NCBI GenBank assembly: GCA_963585895.1
Contig: CAUZXS010005839.1
Location: 2,501 to 66,500, forward strand
Reading direction: 5' to 3'
Source of the DNA: Sepioteuthis lessoniana
Lineage: Eukaryota > Mollusca > Cephalopoda > Myopsida > Loliginidae
DNA: 64,000 nucleotides
Numbering within the stretch: the stretch's first letter is position 1; each line of letters begins with the position of its first letter. Positions 32,417 to 42,826 of the stretch are shown in pieces. The translations under genes were made by a program, and so were the position numbers. The notes under the pieces were generated by a model. The model made no database searches. It saw nothing but the letters and a program-made list of their open reading frames with translations, and was not told the DNA's origin.

Positions 32417-32668
32417 TATTGGTCTAATGTGTAGAGTGTTTGCTAATGGTCTGGGAGACCAGGGTTCAATCTCAGGTCGAGTCATACCAAAGATTCAAAA
32501 AATGATACTTGATGCCACCTTGCTTAACACTCAGCATTATAAGGATCAAAGGTAAAGTGGAGCAATCCAGGGAATAGAGTAGCACCCTTCCCTGCACCTC
32601 GGTGTAGTAGCTATTAAAAAGGAGCCTTTGGGTCACCCTTGACTAAGGTCGCCAACTTTACTTACTTA
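32417..32668 (+). mobile_element. SINE A inside SINE B
   Basis: TTGGTCTAATGTGTAGAGTG, GGGTTCAATCTCAGG and GGTCGCCAACTTTACTTAC mark a complete copy. ACTTATT-like sequence borders both ends. Confidence 0.9.
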
Positions 32669-32785
32669 CTTATTAGTGCTATGTGAAATGCAATGTTTCA
32701 TCCAGGATTTGAACTCATGTTGCTGTGTCCATTTCCTACAACAATAACCATTGCACCACCGGCACCTCCTATATTTAATGCATAC

Positions 32786-33050
32786 GTAAAAACAGGATTT
32801 GGCATTAAATAAGCAACAATGGTTGATATACCATAAAACCCAAATAACCCTTAACAGGTACTGCCATTCTTGATCAGAGTGAACTGGGAGTAATGGCAAA
32901 ATATGGGGTGATTCTAGTTCTGGTACTCTAAGGAGTGTAGAGTCATCCCTTTATTGCTTCCAAGTTCACTCTAACTTGGAGGAGTAGTACCCATTAGGGT
33001 AATCATCTCTGAATCAAGTAGACTTATTTGAGATATTGTTTTATATGATT
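32786..33050 (+). mobile_element. Element C fragments
   Basis: The tail (GATTTGGCATTAAATAAGC, GTTGATATACCATAAAAC) at 32788-32845 is followed by rearranged 5' pieces on both strands (AACAGGTACTGCCATTC, GGAGTGTAGAGTCATCC). Confidence 0.6.
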
Positions 33051-33064
33051 TTGAACTACACTGG

Positions 33065-33368
33065 CACTTGAGCTTCCTGTAACAGTCCTTGTTGTAGGAA
33101 ATGGAATCAGCAACCCATGTTCAAGTCCTAGACAAGGCTATTTGGATTTCATCTGGGCTGATACCTTTGGGAAAGGCATGAATCCATTTGTTCTTCTACC
33201 CACCAAGCTATAGGTAAATAATTGGGCAAACTGGGTTCTCTAGCCATAGCAAAGCAACCAGTCTAAATGAAGGAAAACACTGAATTCAAACCAGTTTACC
33301 TTCATTTAAAATTGGTCCTTGTGTCGCATCCTGCCTAAAGTGGAAAAATTGAGTAAATACATACTCTG
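33065..33368 (+). mobile_element. SINE B copy
   Basis: TTGTAGGAAATGGAATC, GTTCAAGTCCTAGAC, GGGAAAGGCATGAATCC, GCAACCAGTCTAAATG and GTGTCGCATCCTGCC appear in family order. Confidence 0.85.
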
Positions 33369-33479
33369 GCTCTTAGAATATCAATGTGGCAAGTAAAGTG
33401 TTTACCTCTTTGAAATAATTGGCAAGATTCATTTGTCTATTGGAATTGTTTAACTCACTTCACTGCCCTGTCAGCTGGG

Positions 33480-33705
33480 GCTATATTTGTTGCTGCCTCC
33501 TACCAGACAGGACTTGACATAAGAACAATGACCCGAAGGTTGATTATAGTAGGGTTTGAGAAAGGAGGAGGTCATGCTCAAGCCGAGACTCAAACCCTGC
33601 TGGACTATGCTGGTCATCATTGCCTACCTGAAGGTGGCCCAGCAGAAGCCTCAAGTCTGCCTTTCCTGCACAGGACTTGCTGGCGAACAATCAGGGCGAA
33701 GACTG
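33480..33705 (+). repeat. Repeat F copy
   Basis: TTTGTTGCTGCCTCC, ACAGGACTTGACAT, ATGACCCGAAGG and CCCTGCTGGACTATGCTGG match the copy at 14104-14465. Confidence 0.65.
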
Positions 33706-33732
33706 TATATTTGCTGAGCGATAAGACCTCAC

Positions 33733-34095
33733 TAACAAGTGTTCTTGGTATGACACTAAGTAATCTAATAGTGAGGCTCCAGTCCTAGAAATTTGAGGAA
33801 TATGGAGTACCTCTTCATTTCAATTATTCCTGGAGTGGTAGTACCTGTTAGGGTCCTATCTATGACTCAAACTGAGCTGTTTAATCATGTACTATACTTC
33901 ATACCATTTAACTATGTGCAAACAAATGATTAATATTAAATAGAATTACTAGTGTTTGATAGGACTTCTTGAAACCATGTAACTGTGTGCAAATAGAATT
34001 ATTAGTGTTAAAAAGCAATACTTGAAACAATTTCATATGATTAAATAGTTCTATTTGACCTATAGATGGAACCCTAACAATTACTCCCACTCTAG
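33733..34095. mobile_element. Element C plus copy and adjoining reversed fragment
   Basis: A plus C runs from 33733 to about 34030. At 34030-34095 the reversed start (AGTTCTATTTGACCTATAG) follows, another tail-to-tail arrangement. Confidence 0.7.
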
Positions 34096-34534
34096 ACCCA
34101 AAGATGGGTGTGAGAGAATGAGAAGAAAAATAAAAATAAAGAAGGAAACACACACAAAAAAAAAAATAGAATAGAAAACAAAATAGTTATTAAAGAATTT
34201 TCAGTCTGGGATACATTGAACAACCAATCCCAATGAAGACTGAAGGCATTTTTCTTTTTGCTTTAGAAAAAAGTCATTTCTGCCGAGATCTTTCTTGGAT
34301 GAATAAAGAACACTACACAATACTGCCACTAAATCAGTCAGAACATAAATCTTAGTCAATTTATTTCTTTTCTTGTTTTTTTTTTATTTCTCTCTCTATT
34401 CATATCATATTTTATTTCTTCCTGAAAAAAATCCATTCTAACTTTTTTACCTTTTATCTGTTTCTAATATAAGTTTGTGTAAAAGTTTTTTTCTGGATTT
34501 TTTTTAATATGTTTTATGAAGAAACATCTGCACA

Positions 34535-34703
34535 ATTTACAAATACTAATTCTTTGTAGCAGCTGAAATTAGAAGGGATTTTGTCGGAAGTTTTAAACAG
34601 ACCCAGTGCCAAGATCAAAATTTACAAATGTCAATTCTTTGTAGCAGCTGAAATGGGAAGGGATTTTGTCGGAAGTTTTAAACAGACCCAGTGCCAAGAT
34701 TTT
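34535..34703. repeat. 85-bp tandem duplication
   Basis: TTCTTTGTAGCAGCTGAAAT...CAGTGCCAAGAT occurs twice with an 85-bp period and only a few differences. The period is not a multiple of three, so the frame crossing it changes between units. An open frame to 34910 shows no recognised domain. Confidence 0.9.
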
Positions 34704-35019
34704 AATCAACCATACATTCATTGGACAAAAATAGCATCTGCTACATTTGAACCAGTTCAATCATTTTGCAATCTTCTCTCCACAGGCTACAAGTACCTTG
34801 TACCTGAGCTCACAAAATTTTTAAAACTAAAAACTAATTGCAAAATATATTCAAACTTCACTCCTGGGTACGGACATCTTTTTTTTAAAGCTATTCCATC
34901 GTCCCATTAAACAAAAAGGTGTTTAATTATCTTTATTTGATTTTTTATTAATATCAGCTGTGATATTTCTTGAGCCTGAAACTTTGAGATTATGGTATAT
35001 AATAAAATAATGTTCGGTT

Positions 35020-35297
35020 TGAAATATTAAGCTGTTTAATATTAGAACTGTTTAATCATTCACTTTACTTGAAATTAGTTAACTGTGCAAACAAATGATT
35101 GATTTTAAATGTAAATATTGGTATTATATAGCAATACATGAAATTCTATGCAAACAAATAAGCTCTGACTGATTTAAAAAATAATGTTACCAACAAACTG
35201 TTTATAAAAAATCATATATAATAAATGAATAAACAGGATTTGGCATTTAATAACCATCAAAGGTTGATATACCATTAAACAAAATAATTCAACCTTA
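35020..35297 (+). mobile_element. Element C, 3' part
   Basis: AATATTAGAACTGTTTAATC, modules and the tail GATTTGGCATTTAATAACC, GTTGATATACCATTAAAC. Confidence 0.72.
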
Positions 35298-35424
35298 ACT
35301 AACCTATAAAACAAGATTGAATTAAATGATCCAATTTGTCTTATTACTTTTGTTCATTTTATATAATTGATGTTTTAGTAACATATAGCAACTATATCTG
35401 CTATATGTGTGTGTTTATGTGTGC

Positions 35425-35500
35425 AGTATGATATTTGTCGCTGCCTCCCACCTGACGGAACTTGTAACAAGGTCAAAAGCCCGAAGGCCGATTAAGTGTG
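35425..35500 (+). repeat. Repeat F fragment
   Basis: ATTTGTCGCTGCCTCCC, ACCTGACGGAACTTG and AAGCCCGAAGGCCG match the 5' part of F. Confidence 0.6.
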
Positions 35501-35583
35501 TGTGTAGTATAATTGCATAGTAAATAATCTTACAATAGGAAAAAAATGGATGTACATTTTCTTTTTTTAAGTAGAAGAATTAT

Positions 35584-35695
35584 ATTGTAAATTGAATTAC
35601 CATGACCAGAAAATCTGGCAAAGCTGTCCAGTGGTTCCATATGTCGCATGCAAATGTTTGCTGGATTTTCTTGTCACGGTAATTCAATTTACAAG
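35584..35695. mobile_element. 112-bp element with 38-bp inverted ends
   Basis: TTGTAAATTGAATTACC plus ATGACCAGAAAATC at the left is matched by the complement of the right end with about four differences. Only about 33 bp lie between the arms. It may be a MITE or fold-back element; the family is unknown. Confidence 0.7.
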
Positions 35696-35975
35696 AAAAA
35701 AATGACTTTGATATTGAGGGCTCTACACTGAAAAACCTTGTTTCTGACTAAGCAAAGCTGACTTATCATCTTAATGGCCACAATTACTGTTGTGAGTTTG
35801 GTACTGATCAGGTGCTCTGTAGGTGTGACCTTGTGTCATACTCAGTTAAACTGTGAACTATGAGCAACATTTTATTGTGAAAGGCTGATGTTCTTTCTCA
35901 ATAAAATGGAGACATTTTTTACATCTTTTTTTTAAGATGCTCCATTTTCATATCAGAACATATTTTTTTTAAAGG

Positions 35976-36212
35976 AGATTCCTTGGGGAGTAGTGGCTAA
36001 TGTACTGGTCTACATCATAGTAAGTAAAGATGAACTCCAGTCACACTATTATTATGCACACTTTCAGATTTCTGTGGTTGGGAAAAGCATTAACCCTCTT
36101 ATCCCTCCCTCTGCACCAGCTATGGGCTAAATAGCACCTCTATTGTTCTTCTACAAGGATGGTTTTAGCATTAAAGTGATATGCCATTAAAGAAACCAAA
36201 ACCATATTTATT
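35976..36212 (+). mobile_element. SINE E copy
   Basis: TTGGGGAGTAGTGGCTAATG, GATGAACTCCAGTC, the central CTATGGGCTAAATAGCACC and GATATGCCATTAAAG are present. Confidence 0.8.
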
Positions 36213-36715
36213 TGATTAGTTTCTGTCAATATTAAGAAACCAAAGAAAAGTTTGTTTATTTTTTTCTTTTTAGATTTTTATTCTTAACCTCTGAATTTTG
36301 TTTGGGCAAGATAATCCAATCAATCCAATGTTCTGTTCTCAAAGTGTTTTTCATGATTCTCTTCATATTTTTAGAAATGTGAATAAAGCATAATATATTT
36401 AGTTTTTCTTTTACTTAAAGTCATGTGTCTCTCTTGAGGGTTCAAATATACTTATTTCATAAAAGAAATTATCAATCACTCTATAAATTTCTGTCTGTCC
36501 ATCTATCCTTAAAATCTTTATTATGTATGTATGTACAGTATTTCCTATAAATAGATTATACTTTCAGTGCTGTAGAGTTCAGTAATAGATAATGCCTAAT
36601 AATATCCGTTTTGGTGGCATTAAGTTCCTCTAAAAATAATACCATCCTGGCATTTGGTTAAAAAGAAAATATTTAATAAAGAATTAGTAGGGTATTTTTA
36701 TTTATAAGCAATACT
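36213..36715. other. Unassigned sequence
   Basis: AT-rich, no feature recognised. A (CT)n run follows at 36713-36734. Confidence 0.5.
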
Positions 36716-36743
36716 CTCTCTCTCTCTCTCCCTCTGTATATAT

Positions 36744-37174
36744 CATCATCATCATGTCGTGCTGGTAGCTGACCCTCTCTCGACACTTTTCCCTATCGTT
36801 CATCGCCATAGGCAGGTCTTCTGGACAACATCCCGTATCCTCACATAGTTGCTGAATGTATGTTCGTGCTGGTCATCCTGCTTTTGTACGGCCATGTGTG
36901 GGGGTCCATAAGAGTACATCACTTATGAGTTCGTCCCTGCTTTTTATTTTTATTTTTTTAAAATTTTTTATGTACACATGGGAAGCAGCATGATGTACGT
37001 AAAGGTATTTGAATAAACCCATTGACGACCAAACTCAATACCTAAACAGGTCCTGGACGTGAGTTTGACGACTTAACGTTAGTTCGATCGGGGAACTACT
37101 GCTGCTCCTCTATAAGAGTGGCTTTTATAGAAGAGAATAAAATAGCCATCGAAAGATAACCATGACCCACACTC

Positions 37175-37180
<6 letters not shown>
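36744..37180. mobile_element. Rearranged RTE copy: inverted 3' end joined to 5' end
   Basis: 36744-36930 on the minus strand reads 'DELISDVLLWTPTHG', 'GRPARTYIQQLCEDTGC' and an (ATG)n tail, the RTE C-terminus and 3' end. 36975-37170 on the plus strand is the RTE 5' region (CACATGGGAAGCAGCATGATG split as CACATGGGAAG and CAGCATGATG; GGGGAACTACTGCTGCTC). The two ends are thus in opposite orientation, about 45 bp apart. Confidence 0.82.

Positions 37181-37222
<42 letters not shown>
37181..37222. repeat. (GT)n/(TA)n microsatellite
   Basis: GTGTGT then TATATA. A further TA run is at 37563-37599. The interval 37223-37562 shows nothing recognised. Confidence 0.92.
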
Positions 37223-37225
<3 letters not shown>

Positions 37226-37559
37226 TCTCTTCAGAAAAAAACAACAATCAGTCACATTAAGATAATAAATTTATTTCCATCCTGTTGAAAGCATTAATAT
37301 AAATCAGTGCTCAAAAAAATTAATAAGACTTCTTAAGATCAAACAAGAAAATGGATTAAAATAATTATTTTCACATTCCTAACCAGGCTAGAAAAAAAAA
37401 ACAACCTTATTTCTTCTATATAAAAAAATAAGCCTTAAACTTCAAGTAACAATAAGAATCCACCTCTTATAGCATGTAAAAGAACATCCAGTTTCATCAT
37501 ATTTCAAATTTAACAAATACATTTATTCCCAACTCCGGATTTACTGGATTAAATAATAT

Positions 37560-37600
<41 letters not shown>

Positions 37601-37853
37601 CTGGCCCATTGGCATAATAGTGTTTACCAATGGCCCTGGAGACAGAGGTTCAATCCCAGGTCTTGTCACACCAAAAAATGGTACCTGATGCCACCTTGCT
37701 TAACACTCAGTATTATAAGGTATGGATCAAAACCAAGTAAAGCAATCCAGGGAAAGGGGTAATGCCCTCCCCTACAACTCAGTATAGTAGCTATTGAAAA
37801 GGGAGCCTTTTGATCACCCTCAGCTATGGTTAGCCAACTTACTACTTATATAT
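37601..37853 (+). mobile_element. SINE A copy
   Basis: TGGCATAATAGTGTTTACC, GAGGTTCAATCCCAGG, CTCAGTATAGTAGC and AGCCAACTTACTACTTA are the decayed landmarks. Confidence 0.85.
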
Positions 37854-37949
37854 AAAAATTTGACTTTCACCTATTAATAGCTGACCATGTGCCTGACTAA
37901 TATTTGTAAATACAGTACCACCCATATTAAAATATATTGAAACATACGT

Positions 37950-38216
37950 CGCAGAAAAGTTATTGAAGTGGAATCAAATCCTGGACGAGACTGTTTGCAT
38001 TTTACTTCACACTGATACTCTAGGGAAAGACATGAATCCATCTGACCTTCCCCAAGTTGGAGGTATACTGTCAGGCAGACTGGGTCCTTTAACCTTGATT
38101 AGGCAACTCATCTATGATTAGAAAAACTAAATTTAAAACATCTTTACTCTGCTTAAAAATTAACTTTGTGTCACATCCTGTTTGTGACAAAGAGATTGGG
38201 TAATTGCATATATATA
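37950..38216 (+). mobile_element. SINE B copy
   Basis: AATCAAATCCTGGACGAGAC (B-box part), GGGAAAGACATGAATCC, GCAGACTGGGTCC and GTGTCACATCCTGTTTG appear in order. Confidence 0.78.
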
Positions 38217-38220
38217 TATA

Positions 38221-39020
38221 TTAAAATTTGGTGCAAGCTGCATAATTTTACAGTTTCTACCTTGAATAAGTGACCAGATGTCAGACTAAGATTTGCTAAG
38301 ATAGTACCACATAGATAAGTTTCAGAACCGTAAAGTTTGTTAATGAAGATCAAATAATATCAAACAATATCAGTTTTGATTGTATGATGTTCCATTAGAT
38401 ATGATAAAATGCAGGTATTTTTAGCTCAGAAAAAAATCAATTTTTTATCAAATAATTTTGAAGGTTGTAGCTATTTATTTAACAAGATTTCCATAAAACA
38501 TTTGTCATTTCATGTCTGCATTTGATGACTGAGGCATTTTGTTGAATGCAAAATATTTCCTCTTTTCTAAAATACTTGTTACGAGTCAATTATATTTCTC
38601 TCTGGAATCTTTTGGAGGAAATGATTGTGACTTTATTTCCACTTGATGGATTTTCCCATTGCATTTCAAAATAATAGATGTCAACTTTAGAAAGATGATT
38701 TATTGATTTCTTGCTCTGTGTCTTGAACAGTAAATGGGATATTTCAGATGTGCTCATAAGATGCATTTTAAGAGAAAAACTTCTTTTTTTTTTTTATTAA
38801 TCAAGTGCTCAGATTCTCGCCTTCACCTTTTTCAAACTGCTCTCAGAAATCCAACCTGCGATATAAAAAGAAATCAATACTTTTTAATGATAAATATAAA
38901 AGAAAATGAATAGAAATAGAGACTTAAAAAGAGACTCATCCCATAACCTACTTTGGTTGTTGGGGTACTACTCACATAGCATGTCTGGGGAAAGAATAGC
39001 CAGGAAAAACCCATCCCTCT
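38221..39020. other. Unassigned sequence
   Basis: No gene or repeat recognised. Confidence 0.5.
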
Positions 39021-39024
39021 CCAG

Positions 39025-39202
39025 GTCTGCAACTGGTTTGAATTCAGAGTTTTCCTTCTCCGAGACTAGTTGCCATGCCAAAGTTTAAGAGCCTAGTTAC
39101 TCCAGCTACTTACCCATAAGTGAAGTGGGATTACTAAAAATCATACCTTTCCTAGCACTACGTGAAATGCAGATAGCCTCATTCAGGATGTGAACATGTC
39201 AG
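39025..39202 (-). mobile_element. SINE B fragment
   Basis: TTTGAATTCAGAGTTTTCC, AGACTAGTTGCCATGCC and CATTCAGGATGTGAACATG are reversed B sequence. Confidence 0.7.
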
Positions 39203-39214
39203 TAAAACTTAGAT

Positions 39215-39938
39215 TATGCTTAGCTCAGTTGACTGGATCTGTAGAATACACTGACTGCATCTCTGTAGAGAGGTAAGACCCCACCATAACAAGTGTCCTG
39301 GATAGGACATTAAACCATCTGATGGCAAGGCTCCAGCTTTGGAGATTTGGGAGTATCCCTTCATTGGCTCTGTTACTAGGTTCACTCTGACCTGGAGTGG
39401 CAGCATCTGATTGAGTCCTACCTATCAGTCAAATAGAACTGTTTGACATTTAAACTGAGTGCAAACAAATGACTTATGCTTAACTGAATTGTTGAACTGT
39501 TTGATCCTTTAACTATGTGTAAACAAATGACTGATGTTTAATTGAATTGTTAGTGATACATAGCAATACTTGGAACCATTTAACTGTGTGCAGATGGATG
39601 AATAATGTTGAAAGAATAATTAGTGTTAAATAACAATACTTGTAACTACTTCACTGTGTGCAAACAGATGACTGATGATACATTTATAGTTACACAGCAA
39701 AACTTGAAGCCATTTAACTGTGTGCTAACAAATGATTTATAGTAAATAGAAATATTCATGTTAGATAGAAATATTTGAAGCCATTTTTACTGTGTACAAA
39801 AGAATGAGCTCAGGCTTGTTTAAAAAGGTATCTACAAAATGAGTTTACAAATCAAATATATAAAATATATATGTAAAAACAGGATTTGGCATTAAATAAC
39901 TAACAATGGTTGATATGCCATAAAACCCAACCCAACCA
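39215..39938 (+). mobile_element. Element C with an expanded internal module array
   Basis: The 5' part GTAGAATACACTGACTGCAT and the GGAGTGGCAGCATCTG segment are followed by five ~70-bp modules (ACCATTTAACTGTGTGCAAA-like). The tail is GATTTGGCATTAAATAACT and GTTGATATGCCATAAAACCC. Confidence 0.82.
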
Positions 39939-39939
39939 A

Positions 39940-40632
39940 ATTAGAATATGCTGATTGTATTTCCTGCTGAGGAGTAAGACCTTCATTAAAACAGTTGTCC
40001 TGGATATGACACTAATCTGCATCTGATGGTGAGGCTCCAGTCATGGAGCTTTGTGTGATATGGCATTCTTCTTCATTGACATTACTTCATGGTCTCCTCT
40101 GACCCAGAGTGGTAGTAAATGGCAAGTTCAAATAATTAAGTAAGTAAAGTTGGCGATCTTAGTCGAGGGTAACCCAAAGGCTCTCTTTTCAATATCTTCT
40201 ATACCGAGGTGTGAGAGAGGACACTACTCCTTTCCCTGGATTGCTCCAATTCACCCTTGATCCTTACCTTATAATGCTGAGTGTTAAGCAAGGTGGCAGG
40301 AAGTACCATTTTTTGAGTCTTTGGTATGACTCGACCTGGAATTAAAACCCAATCTTCTGGACCATTGGTGAACACTCTACTCAGTAGACCAATGGGTCAA
40401 ATAGAACTGTTTAACCATTTACTCTAGTTGAAACTATTTAACTGTTTACAAACAAATGATAGATATGAAATTGAATTATTCGTATAAGATAGCTGTGCTT
40501 GAAACCATTTAACTGTGTAGAAATGAATGAATAATGTTGCTTAGACTTATAAGTGTTAGATAGCTATACTTATAACCATTTGGAATACTCAAGGAATAGA
40601 ATTACTACTGTTAAATTGCAATAATTGATTGC
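39940..40632 (+). mobile_element. Element C split by SINE A
   Basis: The 5' part is at 39940-40138 (GAATATGCTGATTG, GAGGCTCCAGTCATGGAGC). It resumes at 40392 (GGGTCAAATAGAACTGTTTAA). Confidence 0.78.
40139..40391 (-). mobile_element. SINE A inside element C
   Basis: GTAAAGTTGGCGATC through CACTCTACTCAGTAGACC, a complete minus copy with the B-box region decayed (GGAATTAAAACCCAA). Confidence 0.88.
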
Positions 40633-41128
40633 CCAGTCAGCTGGGGCTGTAGAATACACTTACTGCACCTCTGCTGATGGGTAAGACCCCCCCCACTAAC
40701 GAGTGTCCTGGATATGACACTAAACAATCTGATGGTGAGATTCCAGCAGTGCTGGAGCTTTGGGGAATGCGGAGTACCCCTTCATTGCCATTGCTCCCAG
40801 GTCCACTCTGGCCTGGAGTGGTAGCACCTGATAAGGGTCGTATCTATAGGTTAGATAGAATTAACAGCATACTTATGCAGTCAGTGTATTCTACAGCCCC
40901 AGCTGACTGGGCAAAAACTATTTTGAATGCATGAGGAATAAAATTACTAATGTAAAATTGCAATACTCAAAACCATTTAACTGTGTGCAAACATGAGATC
41001 TGGCTCATTTAAAAATGTTACCTTCAAACTATTCACTTACAATAATAAATAATGTATATGTATGAATAAACAGAATTTGGAACTTAATAAACCATAAGGA
41101 TTGATATGCCATGAAATACTACCAGATC
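40633..41128 (+). mobile_element. Element C with 5' end repeated in inverse
   Basis: The start GCCCAGTCAGCTGGGGCTG (40638) is repeated as its reverse complement at 40877-40912, with one mismatch over 36 bp. The element continues with modules and the tail to about 41125. Confidence 0.82.
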
Positions 41129-41615
41129 AAACAATAAATTTGGTCTCTAGTTCAGGTAGTGCAAAAAGTGACTCAGGTTTGGAGAAAGAGACAGGCAAGT
41201 AACATCTCAAGGACAAATTAACTCAGAAGAATTAACTGATACATTATATTCTCTGAACATGAATAGTGGGATTAAAAAAAATCAACTCCTCCTGTGTTTT
41301 ACCCAACCCCTCCCTCATAGACTGAAATGGGTGGGTAAATACATGATGGAAGTTGATTCCTGTTGATTGAATGACTTATGGTCAAGTTACACTGAAAAGC
41401 ACCAGTTGCTGTCAGATCACAGAAGTTAAGTTGCAATAAGCCTGTTCAGTACTTAAATGCATGTCCACTTTATTACAGCAGGTACTGTAAGCGACCTATG
41501 GCCTGTTTGCCAGACTTAAAGCTTTGTATATAACAAGTTCTGTTGATTAGATAGAAAGTTCAATTCAAAATTCAGAGTTTACAATTGCTAGATTCTTATG
41601 ATTATGACATCTATT
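41129..41615. other. Unassigned sequence
   Basis: No gene or repeat recognised. Confidence 0.5.
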
Positions 41616-41770
41616 CTATTCCAGTCTCTGCATATCTATCAATCAATCTATCTATTTTAGTCTCTATCCATCTATCTATCAATCTCAGTATCTATCTATC
41701 TATCTCATTAATATTATGCCTTCAAATCTATCTGTCTCAGTTTGTTCATATCTATCTACCTAAGTATCTT
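41616..41770. repeat. (TCTA)n microsatellite
   Basis: Degenerate ATCTATCTATC runs. Ile/Tyr/Leu/Ser-rich frames are artefacts. Confidence 0.9.
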
Positions 41771-41907
41771 TCATGCAAACATAAAAATTTTGTAATCAGA
41801 TCTAATTAAAGATGATGAAATGCAGTGATTGCCTCTCTCTGTTTCTTCCTATCTATCATTCTTCCCTAGTCTTAGTACATTAGTGTTGTGTGTGTGTGTG
41901 TAGTGAG

Positions 41908-42360
41908 GTTGATTAGTTTTATGGCATCTTAAATCTTGTTGGGTTATCTAATGCTAATGTTAGTTTTCAGGGGTTTGAGGGGAGGTTCAACTGCTCTATC
42001 AGTTTGGGCTTATAATATACTGACTGTATCCTCTATAACGAAGAAAGATCTTAACCCCCACAAAAAAAAGGGAGACTTGTGTATGACACTGCATCTGATG
42101 TGAGACTCCAGTTCTGGAGCTCTGAGAAGTGTGGAGTATCCCTTCATTCCCATTACTCCCAGGTACACCTGGAGAGGTCTCACCTGTAAGGATCAAATAA
42201 ATGTTTTAAAATCATTTGTATCTGACTGAACCATTTGAAAAAAACCTTAAGAAACAATTACCCCAAAAAGTAAAAGGAATGTATAATGACTGTGATTCCC
42301 TAAACTCTCAGCATAAAATAACTCTAGACTGATTGACATGCAATTAAAATCAATCATTTT
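41908..42360. mobile_element. Element C tail (minus) then C copy (plus)
   Basis: 41908-41965 is a reversed tail (GGCATCTTAAATCTTGTTGG). 41990-42360 is a plus C (TATACTGACTGTATCCTC, CAGTTCTGGAGCTCTGAG). Confidence 0.68.
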
Positions 42361-42593
42361 ATCTCAAGTGTTTTTAGACTTTGAAATAAATAATAAAAAT
42401 CATTATTTGTAAAAAATAATTATACCTTCAAGTAACAATTCTTTGCATAAATACTTTTCACATATGTTATATTGTTTCAAGTATTTTTATCTAATTCTAA
42501 TAATTTATATACAATTACTTCCTTATGCAAAAATTATGGAATTAGCATACTTAGAGGATGTCTACCTTAGTTTTTTAAAAATTTCTAATTTTT

Positions 42594-42826
42594 AAAGAAA
42601 AAATCATTTCTAATGCCTTTTTAAAATAAAAATCATTTCCATTGCATTTTTATAGTAAAAATCATTTCCAATGCATTTTTCTATTAAAAATCATTTCTAA
42701 TGCATTTTTATTGTAAAAATCATTTCCAATATATTTTTATATTAAAAATCATTTCCAATGTATTTTTTAGTAAAAATCATTTCTAATGCATTTTTATAGT
42801 AAAAATAATTTCCAATGCATGGAAAT
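42594..42826. repeat. 30-bp minisatellite, about eight units
   Basis: The unit is approximately TAAAAATCATTTCCAATG plus CATTTTTATAG. Units differ by one to three bases and there are no intervening spacers. Confidence 0.93.

Larger units (their letters stand above)
31926..32772 (-). mobile_element. SINE B split by a solo LTR and a SINE A
   Basis: B segments lie at 31926-32021 (GGGCAGGATGTGACAC, TCAGAGTTTTCTTTC), 32333-32415 (GAACCCAGTCTGCCC) and 32669-32772 (GAGGATTTGAACTCATG region, ACAATAACCATTGCACC). They are collinear once the insertions are ignored. Confidence 0.85.

Noticed and set aside
34581-34910. 109-residue frame
   Set aside because: It crosses an 85-bp tandem duplication whose period breaks the frame between units, lacks a recognisable domain and does not start at an ATG.
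42594-42826. Regularly spaced repeats resembling a CRISPR array
   Set aside because: Units are directly contiguous with no variable spacers, and the genome is eukaryotic; it is a minisatellite.
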